Origin: Burkholderiales bacterium 67-32
Lineage (GTDB): Bacteria; Pseudomonadota; Gammaproteobacteria; Burkholderiales; Burkholderiaceae_B
Length of the DNA stretch: 64,000 nucleotides
Direction of reading: 5' to 3'
Assembly (NCBI GenBank): GCA_001898625.1
Contig: MKUP01000013.1
Location: forward strand, 124,001 to 188,000
Numbering within the stretch: position 1 is the first letter of the stretch; the number at the start of each line of letters is the position of its first letter. The position numbers were made by a program, and so were the translations under genes. Of the stretch, positions 1 to 8,119 are shown one piece after another. Below the pieces are notes generated by a model that saw nothing but the letters and a program-made list of their open reading frames with translations, made no database searches and had not been told where the DNA came from.

Positions 1-2
1 AG

Positions 3-281
3 GCTCGCGCTGCCGCTACTGCTGCTCGCGAGCGCAGCCTGCTCAACACCATCGCCGCCCTCAACCAACGCGCTGCTGAGCTGTCCAGCGGCGCCGAGGA
101 TCCCCGCGTTGCCGCCTTCGCTCGCGAAGCGACCACCGCCCGTGGACTACTCGGCGAATGCACAGCTCGATATCGAGCTGTGGCAGACGACGCTAATCAA
201 CTCCGCGGCCAAGTGATCGGCTTGCTCGACTTCGACAGAAACGCCGTGCGTGACGCGGCCGCAATTGGGGCAGCGGAATGA
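3..281 (+). CDS. Rz-like lysis accessory protein (DUF2514-type), 5' end outside window
   Basis: An open frame enters from the window edge and ends at 279-281, giving 92 visible residues and no start. The peptide is Ala/Arg-rich and helical (RARAAT, NTIAALNQRAAEL, YRAVADDANQLRGQV), as in the periplasmic coiled-coil part of Rz or DUF2514 spanins, which fuse inner and outer membranes after endolysin action. The membrane anchor would be upstream. Its stop overlaps the start of the next gene (ATGA), placing it in the phage operon just before the gp25 homologue, where Mu-like phages carry lysis genes. The assignment rests on composition and position; there is no diagnostic motif. Confidence 0.55.
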   Translation, partial: ARAAATAARERSLLNTIAALNQRAAELSSGAEDPRVAAFAREATTARGLLGECTARYRAVADDANQLRGQVIGLLDFDRNAVRDAAAIGAAE

Positions 282-625
282 TCATCGGAATGGAAGAAGT
301 GAAGTTTGCTGTGCTGCTCTTCAGCAGCGTCGGTCTGCCTCTGGCCTCCATCGCGTACACGTGGGTCGCTACGCGCGACAAAGACAACACCGCCCATATC
401 AAGGCGGTCGAGGCCACGATGGCGGAAGCGCTCGCCAAGCATGCCAGTCGGCTAGACAGCCTGGAGACCACCGTTCGTTACCTGCCGGCACCGGAGAAAT
501 TCGCCGAGCTGCAGGGCGACATGAAGGCAGTGAAGGCGAACCAGGAATCGACCCAACGCGAGATGCACGGCGTTCGTAGCTCGCTCACCCGCATCGAGAA
601 TTTTCTGTTGAGCCAAAAGCAATGA
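278..625 (+). CDS. Mu gp25-like protein, DUF2730 family
   Basis: 115 residues. One N-terminal membrane segment (about residues 8-28, FAVLLFSSVGLPLASIAYTW) is followed by a helical, probably coiled-coil region to the end. This is the layout of DUF2730 proteins found at this point in Mu-like phages, and the function is not known. The start overlaps the upstream stop by 4 bp (ATGA) and its own stop overlaps the next start by 4 bp, so it is translated as part of the operon. An alternative start (MEEVKF) lies four codons in. Confidence 0.75.
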   Translation: MIIGMEEVKFAVLLFSSVGLPLASIAYTWVATRDKDNTAHIKAVEATMAEALAKHASRLDSLETTVRYLPAPEKFAELQGDMKAVKANQESTQREMHGVRSSLTRIENFLLSQKQ

Positions 626-924
626 GCACTCCCTACGAAGCCATTCAAACCGAAGACCGGCGCCTGGTCGTTCTGCGCAGTCTGAAGGAAAGCGGCGGCT
701 ACAAGGCCAGCGAATACGTGCTGCTGCAGCTGCTGGAGTACTGGGGGCATGCAGTCGCAACAGACCGGCTGCGGACGGATCTGGCGTGGCTGGCCGAGCA
801 GGGGCTGGTGACCGTTGCCGACGTTGCTGGTGTCCAGGTCGCCACGCTCACCGGCCGCGGACTGGACGTGTCTCTGGGGCGAGCCGTGCAGCCGGGCGTG
901 AAGCGCCCGATGCCGGGGGCTTGA
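622..924 (+). CDS. Mu gp26-like winged-helix phage protein
   Basis: 100 residues. The segment EDRRLVVLRSLKESGGYKAS followed by LRTDLAWLAEQGLV looks like a small winged helix-turn-helix of the kind annotated as ArsR-like or VpaChn25_0724-family in Mu-like phages. It sits between the DUF2730 and DUF3486 genes exactly as gp26 does in Mu. It may bind DNA, but no target is evident and no regulatory role has been shown from sequence. It starts with a 4-bp ATGA overlap and ends one base before the next ATG. Confidence 0.7.
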   Translation: MSTPYEAIQTEDRRLVVLRSLKESGGYKASEYVLLQLLEYWGHAVATDRLRTDLAWLAEQGLVTVADVAGVQVATLTGRGLDVSLGRAVQPGVKRPMPGA

Positions 925-925
925 A

Positions 926-1462
926 ATGGCACGCCGGTCCAGCATCGAGCGGCTCGACCCCGCTATTCGAGACGCCTGCAATGAACTGATTCGTTCGGGG
1001 CACACGATCGATGAGATCGTCCAGACGCTACGCGACCTGGGAGCCAACGTCTCGCGGTCGGCCGTCGGCCGCTTTACGAAGTCGGCCCGCGCGTCGATGG
1101 AGAAATTCCGCGAGGCACAGGAAGTCGCCAAGGTTTGGATCGACAAGCTCGAAAGCGAGCCCAACGGAGACGTTGCGCGGCTGCTGCCGGAGATGCTGCG
1201 CGCCGTCGCGTTCCAGACGCTGTCGACGATGGGGGAATCGGAGAGTCCCGTCGAGAGCCAGGAGCTGATGTTCCTGGCGAAGGCATTGAAGGACGTGTCC
1301 GGGGCCTCGAAGCTCAACATGGATATCGAGCTGAAGCTGCGCCAGGAGCGCGAAAAGGCCAAGGTGGAATCGGCCGACGCAGTAGAGAAAGCCGCGCGCG
1401 CCCAGGGCATGGATGAAGACCAAGTCATGTTCTGGCGTCAGCAGGTGCTGGGGCTGAAATGA
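926..1462 (+). CDS. Mu gp27-like protein, DUF3486 family (putative small terminase)
   Basis: 178 residues. The N-terminus (RRSSIERLDPAIRDACNELI, then DEIVQTLRDLGANVSRSAVGRF) reads as a helix-turn-helix found at the start of DUF3486 proteins. The rest is helical (ARASMEKFREAQEVAKVWID). Members sit immediately before the Mu-type large terminase and are thought to act as the small terminase or DNA-recognition subunit in headful packaging. The stop overlaps the terminase start by 4 bp, supporting a functional pair. Length is normal for the family. Confidence 0.8.
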   Translation: MARRSSIERLDPAIRDACNELIRSGHTIDEIVQTLRDLGANVSRSAVGRFTKSARASMEKFREAQEVAKVWIDKLESEPNGDVARLLPEMLRAVAFQTLSTMGESESPVESQELMFLAKALKDVSGASKLNMDIELKLRQEREKAKVESADAVEKAARAQGMDEDQVMFWRQQVLGLK

Positions 1463-3087
1463 CCGCCAAGCTCAAGCCGCGTTCCGACACCCAACGTATC
1501 GTCGAGTGGGACGAGCTGCCGCCCTCGGTGAAGGAGATTCCCGAGGGGTTAAATCCGCTCGACGAAGGCGTGCTGATGAAGCACCAGCGTGACTGGCTCG
1601 AGCTGACCGGCCAGGCCGACCTGGCGGTTGCGGGTAAAGGGCGCCGAACCGGCATCACGTTCGCCGAGGCACTCGGCGACACGCTGATCGCCGCGGCGCG
1701 GAAGTCGGCCGGTGGTGACAATGTCTACTACATCGGCGACACGAAGGAGAAAGGCCTCGAGTTCATCGGGTACAGCGCCCATTTTTCGCGTGTGATCGCA
1801 CGCGCTCAGGCGTTCGGCATCAGCGATATCGAAGAGTTCCTGTTCGACGATCAGCAGGACGACGGCACCACGCGCAAGATCACCGCGTACCGGATCCGAT
1901 TCGCATCGAGCTTCGTCATCACGGCGCTTTCGTCGCGCCCAGCTAACATTCGCGGCCTGCAGGGCATTGTGGTGCTGGACGAAGCCGCCTTTCATCCGAA
2001 CGTCCAGGCCGTCCTGGACGCAGCCACGGCACTGTTGATCTGGGGCGGCAAGATTCGCGTGATCAGCTCGCACAACGGCCGCAAGAACCCGTTCAACCAA
2101 CTGATCGAGGACATCAAGGCCGGGCGCTACGGGAACAGCGCCAAGGTTCTCATTGCCACATTCGACGATGCGGTGAAGAACGGTCTATACGAGCGCGTGT
2201 GCATGATGAAGGGCACCACGCCCACTGCCGAGGGCAAACACGAGTGGTACTCCAAGATTCGCAACCTATATGGCCCGCGGAAGGCGGCCATGCGCGAAGA
2301 GCTGGACGCAATTCCCCGCGATGGCGGTGGCGCCTCGATCCCCGGCGTGTGGATCGATCGTGCGATGCGCTACGAGCGGCCTGTTCTGCGCTTGGTGCTC
2401 GACGACGATTTCGTGCGGCTGGGCGACCTCGAGCGGAAGCTTTACGCCGCGGCCTGGATTAAGACCGCGATGGAGCCTGCGCTCAAGCTGCTCGATCCGC
2501 GGCAGCAGACGGTGTTCGGCATGGACTATGCCCGCCACCGAAACTTCACCGAGATCGTCCCTCTGCAAATCGGCCCAACGCTACGTCGCACGGTTCCCTT
2601 TGCAGTCGAGCTTCAAAACGTCCCGACGCGCCAGCAGGAGGCCATTCTGTGGTGGCTGATCAGGAAGCTGCCGAACTGGCACGGTGGTTCCATCGACGCA
2701 ACTGGGCCAGGCCAAACGATCGCCGAGTACACCGCTGACGAATTCGGGCACGACGTCATCCACCAGATCACGCTGAATGTGAAGTGGTACGCGGAGTTCA
2801 TGCCGAAGATGGTTCAGCGGTTCGAGGATGACGACTATGACCTGCCGCGGGATCTGAACCTGCAAGAGGATCTTCGTTCTGTGGTCGATATCGACGGCAT
2901 TCCCCGGGTGCCGGAGATCAACACGAAGGACGTGAAGGACGCCGAGCTGCTGCGCCACGGCGACTTTGCGATCGCACTCGCATTGGCCGAGCACGCGGCC
3001 CTCAACGGACGCGGGCCGGCCGAGTTCATGAGCGACGGCAGAGGTATGAGCCGCGGCTCCAGCATAGAAGGGTTCCTGTATGGCTAA
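1459..3087 (+). CDS. Phage terminase large subunit, Mu gp28 type
   Basis: 542 residues. The packaging motor drives DNA into the prohead and cuts it. An N-terminal ATPase domain carries a Walker A-like loop (VAGKGRRTG, about residue 58) and a clear Walker B (GIVVLDEAAF, about residue 172). The C-terminal part has the RNase H-like nuclease signature beginning FGMDYARHRNFTEIV (about 353) and further acidic residues. Length fits the family, so the gene appears intact although the prophage is not. It overlaps the gp27-like gene by 4 bp and the portal gene by 8 bp. Confidence 0.9.
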   Translation: MTAKLKPRSDTQRIVEWDELPPSVKEIPEGLNPLDEGVLMKHQRDWLELTGQADLAVAGKGRRTGITFAEALGDTLIAAARKSAGGDNVYYIGDTKEKGLEFIGYSAHFSRVIARAQAFGISDIEEFLFDDQQDDGTTRKITAYRIRFASSFVITALSSRPANIRGLQGIVVLDEAAFHPNVQAVLDAATALLIWGGKIRVISSHNGRKNPFNQLIEDIKAGRYGNSAKVLIATFDDAVKNGLYERVCMMKGTTPTAEGKHEWYSKIRNLYGPRKAAMREELDAIPRDGGGASIPGVWIDRAMRYERPVLRLVLDDDFVRLGDLERKLYAAAWIKTAMEPALKLLDPRQQTVFGMDYARHRNFTEIVPLQIGPTLRRTVPFAVELQNVPTRQQEAILWWLIRKLPNWHGGSIDATGPGQTIAEYTADEFGHDVIHQITLNVKWYAEFMPKMVQRFEDDDYDLPRDLNLQEDLRSVVDIDGIPRVPEINTKDVKDAELLRHGDFAIALALAEHAALNGRGPAEFMSDGRGMSRGSSIEGFLYG

Positions 3088-4603
3088 GCAAGGTCTCGCA
3101 CAGTTTCGTGAACTATCGGGCGCGCGCCGTCGTCTGGGCGGCGATCTGCAGTCCGAGGTCGCCACTCGCGCGCGCGATCCGTTCGAGAGCAACTACATGG
3201 GCGTCATCCGCCCGAACGACTCAGTGCTGCTTGACAAGGGGGGCGGCGCGGACCAATACCGCATCTACCGCGACTTGAAGCGAGACGGCAAGGTGTTCTC
3301 TGGCCTGCAGAAGCGCGCGCTGGCCCTGATCGGCCGGCCCTGGCTAGTCGAGCCGGTGAAATCGCTGAAGAACTCTACGGCGGCCACGACTGATGCCGAG
3401 ATCGTCGCAGACATCCTCAAGCAGTCTGGCTTCGACAAGCTGTGCAAGGATATTCTGGAGGCCACACTGATGGGGTGGGCCATTGACGAGACGATCTGGG
3501 GCATTCGCGAAGGGCAGATCGTGCCGCTCAAATACCGAAAGCGCGCTCAACGGCGATTCGTGTACGTCGAAGAGGATGGCGACGATCAACTGCGCATGCT
3601 CGTGCAAGAAGACATGGTGCGCGGCATCGTGCTGCCGGAACGAAAGTTCATCGTCCATTGCGTCAATCCCGAGGACGAGAACCCCTACGGCACGGGCCTG
3701 GGGCACCAACTCTACTGGCCGGTCTTCTTCAAACGCAAGGGCCTGATCGCCTGGAACAAGCTGAACGATCGGTTCGGCTCGCCCACGCCGTGGGGCAAGT
3801 ATCGCCGAGGCGCCAGCCCGGCCGAGAAGGCAACCCTGTTCGATGCTCTGCGCGCACTCTCGAACGATGGTGTCGTCATCACGCCCGACGACGCGGCGAT
3901 AGAGCTGCTCGAGTCCAAGCTCACGGGTTCGATTTCATCGCAGGCTCAGCTTTGCGCGTACATGGATGACTGGATCGCAGAAGTGATTCTCGGTCAAGAG
4001 CCGAGAACCCAATCGGGGGGCGCGCTCGCATCGGCATCGAAGGAACGGCGCGACGTACGCCTGGACCTGGTGCAGGCCGACGCCGATCTGCTCTCCGAGA
4101 CGCTGAACAGCACGCTGCTTCCGTGGATCTGCGAGCTGAACGGGCTGGCGCCGTGCCAGGTGTATCGCGTGATCAAGGAAGAAGAGGATCTGAAGGCCCA
4201 GTCCGAAACCGACAAGAACGTCTACGAGATGGGTTTCAAGCCTACTCTGGACAGCGTGCGTTCGAAGTATGGCGACGGCTGGGACGCCCGTGAGCAGCCG
4301 CCTGCAGGCACACCCAGTATGCCAGCCGCGCTGGCGGCATTCGCCGAGGCTGTGCGGTCTGGCGATCAAGACGAGATCGACAGAGTACTGGATGGCCTGC
4401 CTGCCGATCGCCTGGCTCAAGCCAGTGTCGCCATGATCCAGCCGATTCTCGATGTTGCCCAGGGTGCTCTGTCCTACGACGATCTGCTGGCCCGGTGCCA
4501 AGCCGCATATCCGAAGATGGACACCAGCCGGTTGCAGGCGATGCTCGCCAATGCGCTATTCGGCGCGGAGACCTACGGCCGGCTGACCGGCGATTCACTG
4601 TGA
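3080..4603 (+). CDS. Mu gp29-like portal protein, DUF935 family
   Basis: 507 residues. DUF935 proteins form the dodecameric portal at the capsid vertex through which terminase pumps DNA. Family features visible are the N-terminal region with VLLDKGGGADQYRIYRDLKRD, a central KYRKRAQRRFVY segment and SGGALASASKERRDVR (about residues 313-328), followed by a helical C-terminus. The length is as expected. It starts inside the terminase gene (8-bp overlap). In Mu the next gene is F (gp30), but here seven small genes intervene. Confidence 0.88.
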   Translation: MAKQGLAQFRELSGARRRLGGDLQSEVATRARDPFESNYMGVIRPNDSVLLDKGGGADQYRIYRDLKRDGKVFSGLQKRALALIGRPWLVEPVKSLKNSTAATTDAEIVADILKQSGFDKLCKDILEATLMGWAIDETIWGIREGQIVPLKYRKRAQRRFVYVEEDGDDQLRMLVQEDMVRGIVLPERKFIVHCVNPEDENPYGTGLGHQLYWPVFFKRKGLIAWNKLNDRFGSPTPWGKYRRGASPAEKATLFDALRALSNDGVVITPDDAAIELLESKLTGSISSQAQLCAYMDDWIAEVILGQEPRTQSGGALASASKERRDVRLDLVQADADLLSETLNSTLLPWICELNGLAPCQVYRVIKEEEDLKAQSETDKNVYEMGFKPTLDSVRSKYGDGWDAREQPPAGTPSMPAALAAFAEAVRSGDQDEIDRVLDGLPADRLAQASVAMIQPILDVAQGALSYDDLLARCQAAYPKMDTSRLQAMLANALFGAETYGRLTGDSL

Positions 4604-4609
4604 GGCCCA

Positions 4610-4963
4610 ATGGACAAGGCCACCGCAGTCCAGATTCTGCAGCTTGTCGACTACCCCGGGTATCACTTCCAGATCTCCGAGTCCGTCGATGGCCACATGT
4701 GGTTGCAAGCCCGCTTCATCGCCCCCTGCAATGAGACCGGACAGGTCAGCGAGCAGCGCACGCGCAAGTGGAAGCTCTCGACCTTCATGACGCGCAGCGA
4801 GCTGGTACAGACCGCATTCAAGTGCGTGCTGACAAGCGTCGAGCATGAAACTCGCGAGCAATTCCGGTATCGCGGCCAGGCAATCTTCGGCCCTCATTTC
4901 GACGTGGAGGCGCTGGCGGAGCTGTGCTTGGCGTGCGCCGTCGACACGCGGGGCACCGCATGA
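4610..4963 (+). CDS. Unknown phage protein, first of a small-gene block
   Basis: 117 residues, not recognised. The sequence alternates beta-like (YHFQISESVDGHMWLQARFI) and helical segments, with four cysteines and no membrane segment. RTRKWKLSTFMTRSELVQTAFKCVL is reminiscent of small phage accessory proteins of unknown role. It begins 6 bp after the portal stop and overlaps the next gene by 4 bp (ATGA). It has no counterpart at this place in Mu itself, so it is probably an accessory gene. Confidence 0.6.
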   Translation: MDKATAVQILQLVDYPGYHFQISESVDGHMWLQARFIAPCNETGQVSEQRTRKWKLSTFMTRSELVQTAFKCVLTSVEHETREQFRYRGQAIFGPHFDVEALAELCLACAVDTRGTA

Positions 4964-5238
4964 GCCGCCATACCTGCCACTGGCCTGGATGCGGTAAGCC
5001 GGTGCCGCCCAAGCTGTGGGGATGCCGCGAACACTGGTTTCGGCTGCCGAAGGCATTGCGCGATCGCATCTGGGCCACCTACCGGCCAGGCCAGGAAACC
5101 ACGAAGAGCCCGTCGCGGGAGTACGTCGCCGCCGCGCGGGCCGTTCAGGCGTGGATCGCCCTGCATTTCGGTGTTCAACCTGAGGGGAGTACTTCCCCTT
5201 CACCCAAGGAGCAGCAGCATGACCTCTTCGAGCAGTAG
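4960..5238 (+). CDS. Small zinc-binding phage protein
   Basis: 92 residues from the ATG that overlaps the upstream stop (ATGA); an in-frame ATG at 4924 is less likely. The N-terminus has CHWPGC followed by LWGCREHWFRLPK, a four-ligand arrangement (C-x4-C, then C-x2-H) that suggests one structural zinc. After it comes a short helical region (LRDRIWATYRPGQE). Similar small proteins with a CxxHW element occur in many phages without assigned function. The tail ends QQHDLFEQ, resembling sliding-clamp-binding motifs, but this is weak. Its 3' end overlaps the next gene. Confidence 0.65.
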   Translation: MSRHTCHWPGCGKPVPPKLWGCREHWFRLPKALRDRIWATYRPGQETTKSPSREYVAAARAVQAWIALHFGVQPEGSTSPSPKEQQHDLFEQ

Positions 5239-5509
5239 TCCGCCCACCTTGACCAGAGACGACGTCGAAGCCGCGATCAAGGAAGAGCATTATCACGTGT
5301 TCCCAGGCACCACGATGACCGTCTGCTGCTTGGTGCTGCAAAACGGATTCAGCGTGATCGGCAAGAGCAATTCCTTGCTGGCCGAGAGATTCGACGCACA
5401 GATCGGCCGGCAGGCCGCTCGCGATATGGCGCTCGAGCACGTCTGGGAAGTGGAGGCCTACCTGTTCAAACAGGAACTAGCGGACGCGCTTGACTTTCGC
5501 GGAGCATGA
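5219..5509 (+). CDS. Phage N4 Gp49 / Sf6 Gp66 family protein
   Basis: 96 residues. The sequence from LTRDDVEAAIKEEHYHVFPG through TMTVCCLVLQNGFSVIGKS to QAARDMALEHVWEVEAYLF follows the pattern of the Gp49/Gp66 family, small soluble proteins of unknown role common in phages. The ATG at 5219 is chosen because AAGGAG lies 5-10 bases upstream; an in-frame ATG at 5171 has no such site and would overlap the previous gene far more. Confidence 0.75.
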   Translation: MTSSSSSPPTLTRDDVEAAIKEEHYHVFPGTTMTVCCLVLQNGFSVIGKSNSLLAERFDAQIGRQAARDMALEHVWEVEAYLFKQELADALDFRGA

Positions 5510-5510
5510 C

Positions 5511-5636
5511 ATGGACGCTTGGGGAATCGCGGCGCTGGTAGTCGCCGTAGCCATCCCGGTGGGCGGCTGTGCGTACCTGGTCGGCTATTTTCAAGGGTGG
5601 GACGACGGCGCTGATCATGAAGCGAATTGGAAATGA
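5511..5636 (+). CDS. Small single-pass membrane protein (41 aa)
   Basis: The 41-codon frame MDAWGIAALVVAVAIPVGGC... contains one hydrophobic span (about residues 4-26) followed by an acidic tail (GWDDGADHEANWK). It starts one base after the preceding stop, and its stop overlaps the next start in ATGA, which supports translation in the operon. Similar tiny membrane proteins in phage operons can be lysis-related or exclusion factors; nothing here decides between these. Confidence 0.5.
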   Translation: MDAWGIAALVVAVAIPVGGCAYLVGYFQGWDDGADHEANWK

Positions 5637-5830
5637 GCAGCAAGAGGCGATTGCGGCGTAAGGCGTGTAGAGGAAAAGCCAGGCATGCGACATCCGAGGA
5701 CGCAATGGTGCAGCTGCGCCTGGTGCGCAAGCGCGCGCCGAACACGGGGCGCCTGAACGTGTACAGGTGCCAGTTCTGCAAGTCATTTCACGTTGGGCAT
5801 GCTCCAGGATCTGGGCTGCGGCCGGCTTGA
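5633..5830 (+). CDS. Small basic zinc-finger-like phage protein
   Basis: 65 residues starting in an ATGA overlap with the upstream stop. The N-terminus is strongly basic (SSKRRLRRKACRGKARH). The C-terminal half holds YRCQFCKSFHVGH, a C-x2-C...H-x3-H zinc-finger-like element. The basic arm plus finger suggests nucleic-acid binding. The spacing resembles small phage proteins of unknown function; no enzyme motif is present. Confidence 0.6.
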   Translation: MSSKRRLRRKACRGKARHATSEDAMVQLRLVRKRAPNTGRLNVYRCQFCKSFHVGHAPGSGLRPA

Positions 5831-5859
5831 CGGAGCACTTCTATATATGGATCGCGAAC

Positions 5860-5937
5860 ATGCGTGAGGAATGGTTGATTCTCAGTCTGACCGGCGCGGT
5901 CATAGTAGCCATCATTGCGGAAGGAATTGAGCCATGA
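5860..5937 (+). CDS. Tiny membrane peptide (25 aa)
   Basis: MREEWLILSLTGAVIVAIIAEGIEP is one hydrophobic helix. The only support is that its stop overlaps the next ATG (ATGA), as throughout this operon, and that it lies between coupled small genes. It may be a real peptide or chance. Confidence 0.35.
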   Translation: MREEWLILSLTGAVIVAIIAEGIEP

Positions 5938-6059
5938 GCTGGGAGATCAACTGGCTGGTGGTTCTGATTAGGCTCCTGGACGGCTTCTGCCACGGCACGG
6001 GCTTCGTCGTAGCTGTCGTGCTCTGGTACGGCGTGATCTCCAAGTTGGTCGGGAAATAG
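5934..6059 (+). CDS. Small membrane protein (41 aa)
   Basis: The frame MSWEINWLVVLIRLLDGFCH... continues with a hydrophobic second half (VVAVVLWYGVISKLVGK), suggesting one or two membrane passes. It starts in an ATGA overlap and ends one base before the head-morphogenesis ATG at 6061, so the spacing favours a translated gene. Function is unknown. Confidence 0.45.
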   Translation: MSWEINWLVVLIRLLDGFCHGTGFVVAVVLWYGVISKLVGK

Positions 6060-6060
6060 T

Positions 6061-7380
6061 ATGGCCAGCATACAAGCCCGCCTTGACTTAGTACCGGCCG
6101 ACGCTGTTGCCTACTTCAGATCGAAGGGCCTCGAGATCTCTTGGGACTGGCACGAGATGCAGCGCGACGCGCACGCCCGTGCCTTCACTGTCGCCAAGGC
6201 AGCATCCGAGGACGTGCTGCGCACGATCCGGCAGGAAGTCGACAAGGCGATCGGCGAAGGTCAGACGCTCGCCGAGTTCATCCGCACACTTCGGCCGCGG
6301 CTGCAGGATCAGGGCTGGTGGGGAACGACGGATGCTCTGGACGCCGACACGGGCGAAATCACTCGCGTGCAGCTCGGTAGCGAGCGCCGACTGAGGACGA
6401 TTTTCCAGACCAACGTCCAAACGGCCTACATGGCTGGTCGGTACAAGCGCCTCCTCGACAATGTCGAAGATCGTCCGTACTGGCAATACGTTGCGGTGAT
6501 GGATAGCCGGACGCGGCCGGCACACGCCGCGCTCAATGGCAAGGTGTTCCGGTGGGATGACCCGATTTGGAAGGTCATCTTTCCGCCCAACGGTTGGGGT
6601 TGCCGGTGCCGCGTTCGCGCACTCAGCACAGCAGATGTGGAGCGCCTGGGCCTGCGCGTCGAGACCGGCCAGGATCGCATCGTAGAGCGCGAAGTGGCAC
6701 TTGGCCGAGACCAGATCCCGACGACGGTCCGCGGTGTGCGTTATCAGGATGAGCTGGGCCGCGATCGGGTGTTTTATCCGGACCCATCCTGGGACTACAA
6801 CCCGGGCGAGGCATGGGCGCGGTTCGACGCAGCTGGCTTTCGAAGCGCGCTACAGCGCGAGACGCTGACCGAGCCGCCCTTGGGCGCGATTACCGCTGCG
6901 CAAGCTGGACGGCCTGGTCTGAATGATCAACGTTTCCCGGTCCTGGACGTACCAGGCCTCACGAGCGGCGACTCTCCGGCCGATGCCCATGCGCAGCTGC
7001 TCGCCGAACTGGTGCCCGGCGGCAATATGCGGGAGGTCCAGACGCCGCTCGGGCCGGTGGTGCTTCGCCCTGAACTGCTGCCTGCGCCACAGGATCTGGA
7101 CGATGCTGCGCTGCGCATGGCCCGCGCAGTGATGGCTGCCCTCCAGGCGCCGGCTGAAATATGGCTGGGGCTGGATGATGACGGCTACTACCGGCGCAGG
7201 TATTTCGGCGTATTTGGTGACCGGCTGCTGCGGGCGCTTTACGTCCGAGAAAATCGCGATGGGTCGCTCTTCTGGAAGGTGTTCAGCGACTCGCCGGAGG
7301 ATCTGGCCGAGGCCGAGGCGCTTCGGCAAGGAACATTGCTCTATGGGGTCGAGCTGCGCTCGGTTGGGAGCATCCGATGA
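6061..7380 (+). CDS. Head morphogenesis protein (Mu F/gp30, SPP1 gp7 type) with C-terminal nuclease-like domain
   Basis: 439 residues. The N-terminal and middle parts match the Mu F minor head protein family: a helical region, then RTIFQTNVQTAYMAGRYKRL (about 108-127), YWQYVAVMDSRTRPAHAALNG (about 140-160) and the conserved WGCRCRVRALS (about 179-189). Members sit beside the portal and assist prohead assembly. Residues about 355-439 (APAEIWLGLDDDGYYRRRYF... to GTLLYGVEL) are extra and resemble the PBECR (phage Barnase-EndoU-ColicinE5-RelE-like) nuclease domains fused to such proteins. The stop overlaps the next gene by 4 bp. Confidence 0.85.
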   Translation: MASIQARLDLVPADAVAYFRSKGLEISWDWHEMQRDAHARAFTVAKAASEDVLRTIRQEVDKAIGEGQTLAEFIRTLRPRLQDQGWWGTTDALDADTGEITRVQLGSERRLRTIFQTNVQTAYMAGRYKRLLDNVEDRPYWQYVAVMDSRTRPAHAALNGKVFRWDDPIWKVIFPPNGWGCRCRVRALSTADVERLGLRVETGQDRIVEREVALGRDQIPTTVRGVRYQDELGRDRVFYPDPSWDYNPGEAWARFDAAGFRSALQRETLTEPPLGAITAAQAGRPGLNDQRFPVLDVPGLTSGDSPADAHAQLLAELVPGGNMREVQTPLGPVVLRPELLPAPQDLDDAALRMARAVMAALQAPAEIWLGLDDDGYYRRRYFGVFGDRLLRALYVRENRDGSLFWKVFSDSPEDLAEAEALRQGTLLYGVELRSVGSIR

Positions 7381-8000
7381 TCGATGTCGAACTGATCATT
7401 GCCGGCGCCGATGCACAGCTGGGCAGACTCGAGGGGCGCCTGGCGAACTCGGCCCCGCTATTCCGCATCATCGCAGGAATCTTGGAAAGCGAGACGGAGG
7501 CGAATTTTGCCGCCCAGGGCCGACCGGCATGGCTGCCGCTCAAGAAGAGTACTTTGCGGCGGCGGCAGAAGCGCGGGTCGGTGCTGATGATCCTACAGGA
7601 TTCCGGCCGCCTGGCCGCCAGCGTCTCGTCGACCTACGGCGACGATTACGCCAAGGTGGGGGCCGGCGGCGCCGCCCGCGCATATGCGGCCGTCCACCAG
7701 TTCGGTGGAACGATAGAGCGACCGCCGTACTCTGGCGTCGCCCGCCTGCGGACTACCTCCAGCGGCGCGCTGATGCGCCAAGGTGCCACCGGCCGATCGC
7801 GGAACCTCGCCGTCTTTGCGCGGGACAGCCACAAGCGGGCGACGGACCGGCGGTACACTGTGAACGGATTCACCATCAGCATCCCGGCCCGACCGTATCT
7901 GCCATTCAGGGGGACGGCCCAGAACGCCACGCTGCAAGACGATGTCCGTCCGTCTGTGCTCCAGGCTGTGGATAACTTCCTGGGTGATTTCGCCGATTGA
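7377..8000 (+). CDS. Phage virion morphogenesis protein, Mu gp31/G type
   Basis: 207 residues. The family signature is seen in GRPAWLPLKKSTLRRRQKRG, ILQDSGRLAASV and AYAAVHQFGGTI, with a terminal RPYLPF segment. In Mu, G lies after F and acts in assembly or tail joining. The start overlaps F by 4 bp (ATGA). It is the last phage gene present, and it looks complete, so the deletion junction lies after its stop. Confidence 0.85.
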   Translation: MIDVELIIAGADAQLGRLEGRLANSAPLFRIIAGILESETEANFAAQGRPAWLPLKKSTLRRRQKRGSVLMILQDSGRLAASVSSTYGDDYAKVGAGGAARAYAAVHQFGGTIERPPYSGVARLRTTSSGALMRQGATGRSRNLAVFARDSHKRATDRRYTVNGFTISIPARPYLPFRGTAQNATLQDDVRPSVLQAVDNFLGDFAD

Positions 8001-8084
8001 AGCCGCGGCCGCCCGGGTTTCCTGACATGAAAGGTTGTTGTACTTCTTGTCCCGGTAAAGCCCACCACGGCCCGGTGAATCCCA

Positions 8085-8119
8085 GATTTATCTCATCTCC
8101 AGCCCTGGATTTATCTCAC
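8085..8119. repeat. 23-bp-spaced direct repeat at phage/host joint
   Basis: GATTTATCTCAT (8085-8096) recurs as GATTTATCTCAC (8108-8119), with start-to-start spacing of 23 bp. GGTGA upstream of the first copy mirrors the final TCACC. Regularly spaced repeats of this sort are found at the ends of transposable phages and of IS21-family elements, where transposase binds. It lies between the last phage gene and the truncated regulator gene. Identity of the element is an inference. Confidence 0.5.
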
